Source of the DNA: Acidobacteriota bacterium
Lineage (GTDB): Bacteria > Acidobacteriota > Terriglobia > Terriglobales > Acidobacteriaceae
NCBI GenBank assembly: GCA_021810735.1
Contig: JAJZIF010000043.1
Location: 1 to 14,600, forward strand
Length of the DNA: 14,600 nt
Direction: 5' to 3'
Shown: one piece after another, positions 13,795 through 14,600 of the stretch
How positions within the stretch are numbered: position 1 is the stretch's first letter
How the letters are laid out: every line of letters starts with the position of its first letter
Made by a program: the position numbers and the translations under genes
The notes under the pieces: generated by a model
Told to the model about the DNA's origin: nothing
Seen by the model: the letters and a program-made list of their open reading frames with translations, nothing else
The model's database searches: none

Positions 13795-14600
13795 ATGGCC
13801 AAGCGCGGCGATGATTTCGCGGGCATCGATCTAACATCGCCCTTGAATCGCATTCCTCCGGGACATGGAGCCATGGCGCAGAATGTTCGCGCCTACATCG
13901 CGGGCGGGTTCACGCTTCGCAACGGACTTGGTCTTCCGATCATCACTGTCGATAGCTCGGTCAACAGCTTGGCAAGGATGAACGATACGACTCCAGCGGG
14001 GCCAACGGAAGGCTATTGTCTCATCATCTCGACCGATTCCGGCTCTGTCTTCGTCTATCCATCTCCCGGAGACTCTGGCCCGGTCGCTACAGGTCTGAGC
14101 GGCGATCCTGTCTCGATTGTTCCATTTCGCCCCAATACCAGTGTCCAACCATGGGCCTATATCGGAGACGATGCGCCGTATCCCAATGTGACGGTGGATT
14201 CCGGATTTCAGTGTGCGGGAATGATTAAGATTCGCTCCGACGGTCTTTCCCGAAAGACAGGCATTGCGGAGCCGCAAGTCGCTCCGAATGTGACGTTTCC
14301 TGGTGGAGGGAGCGGCCCGTCGCTGATCTGGTATTACTACACCTACGAGTCCGACGAAACGGGAGCGGAATCGAATCCCTCGCCCGTCTCCGCGCCGGGA
14401 ACCAACTCGCAGGCCAATCCCTCGGCAACGCAGATTGCGGCCACCAATGGCGTCATCAACCCGGAGATTACGGTCAATGCGGCGCAATATGAAGGCAACG
14501 GTTCGCAGATTCGCACCAGTGGCAGCGTCGCCCCAGGAACGATCACGGATTTTATCGTGGCGCGAGGATTTGGCTCTACTCTGTCGATTCCTCTGAAAGT
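13795..14600 (+). CDS. Large beta-rich virion protein, N-terminal 268 codons (3' end outside window); possible tail hub/DNA-stabilisation protein
   Basis: ATG 13795 follows the previous stop by one base, with GGTGAGG just upstream. The frame is open to the right edge. It starts MAKRGDDFAGIDLTSPLNRI, then PPGHGAMAQNVRAYIAGGFTLR and NGLG. This 'G-I-D/N...P...A-x-N-V...G-x-L-x-R-x-G' opening is what I recall from P22 gp10-like packaged-DNA-stabilisation and tail-hub proteins. Repeated short beta strands follow, with VNSLARMND at about 60, YCLIISTDSGSVFVY at 74-88 and WAYIGDDAPYPNV around 120. IWYYYTYESDETGAESNPSP at about 178-197 resembles a fibronectin-like strand pair. Predicted all-beta, few charges. 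Such proteins close the portal channel below the adaptor. Family membership needs a profile search. Confidence 0.65.
   Translation, partial: MAKRGDDFAGIDLTSPLNRIPPGHGAMAQNVRAYIAGGFTLRNGLGLPIITVDSSVNSLARMNDTTPAGPTEGYCLIISTDSGSVFVYPSPGDSGPVATGLSGDPVSIVPFRPNTSVQPWAYIGDDAPYPNVTVDSGFQCAGMIKIRSDGLSRKTGIAEPQVAPNVTFPGGGSGPSLIWYYYTYESDETGAESNPSPVSAPGTNSQANPSATQIAATNGVINPEITVNAAQYEGNGSQIRTSGSVAPGTITDFIVARGFGSTLSIPLK

Noticed and set aside
1..14600. Integrase, attachment site, CRISPR array, IS element or defence system
   Set aside because: No direct-repeat arrays, transposase-type motifs, recombinase motifs or toxin-antitoxin pairs were found on either strand by reading the frames.

Overview
The window is one continuous, rightward-transcribed bacteriophage (or prophage) packaging and virion-assembly module. 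Every gene I can support is on the + strand. Genes are closely packed, with 1-4 base overlaps or short gaps, and most starts have a Shine-Dalgarno sequence (AAGGAG or a close variant). Base composition is moderately GC-rich. Nothing in the window identifies the host; a Gram-negative or soil-type bacterium is only an impression. No integrase, attachment site, tRNA, IS element, CRISPR array or lysis gene is visible, so prophage and free phage cannot be told apart.

Layout. (1) 1-739: the tail end of an XRE-like helix-turn-helix protein cut by the window edge, then a 192-aa protein of unknown function. (2) 742-3659: a probable small terminase subunit followed by a clear large terminase (ATPase plus nuclease), the DNA-packaging motor. 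(3) 3656-4553: three small, translationally coupled genes inserted between terminase and portal: an unknown 150-aa protein, a Lar-like zinc-ribbon protein and an unknown 69-aa protein. (4) 4554-6927: the portal protein with a Pro/Gly-rich tail, and a 77-aa unknown. (5) 6928-7106: the only sizeable non-coding gap. It holds a pyrimidine-rich, G-poor tract, a candidate promoter, a perfect 9-bp inverted repeat and a possible hairpin over the next gene's ribosome-binding site. (6) 7107-10636: a 40-aa extremely basic mini-protein, a 78-aa low-complexity protein, a scaffolding-like protein, the major capsid protein and two probable decoration or accessory virion proteins, closed by a strong intrinsic terminator (10662-10687). 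(7) 10704-14600: two neck/adaptor-like proteins, an 89-aa protein, a 75-aa Lys/Arg-rich protein, and the first 268 codons of a large beta-rich protein resembling a tail hub or DNA-stabilisation protein.

How they work together. The terminase packages DNA through the portal into a procapsid built from capsid protein on the scaffold. Decoration proteins then stabilise the shell, and adaptor and hub proteins close the portal and begin the tail. The portal size, absence of a recognisable capsid protease, a separate scaffold and adaptor-plus-hub genes directly downstream suggest a short-tailed (podovirus-like, P22/T7-style) phage. This rests on remembered family features, not on a search.

I see no obviously new defence or enzymatic system. 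The points most worth a second look are the small coupled cassette between terminase and portal, the capsid-operon control region at 6928-7106, the two tiny very basic proteins, the terminator that separates capsid from tail genes, and a glycine-rich beta insertion in the first adaptor.
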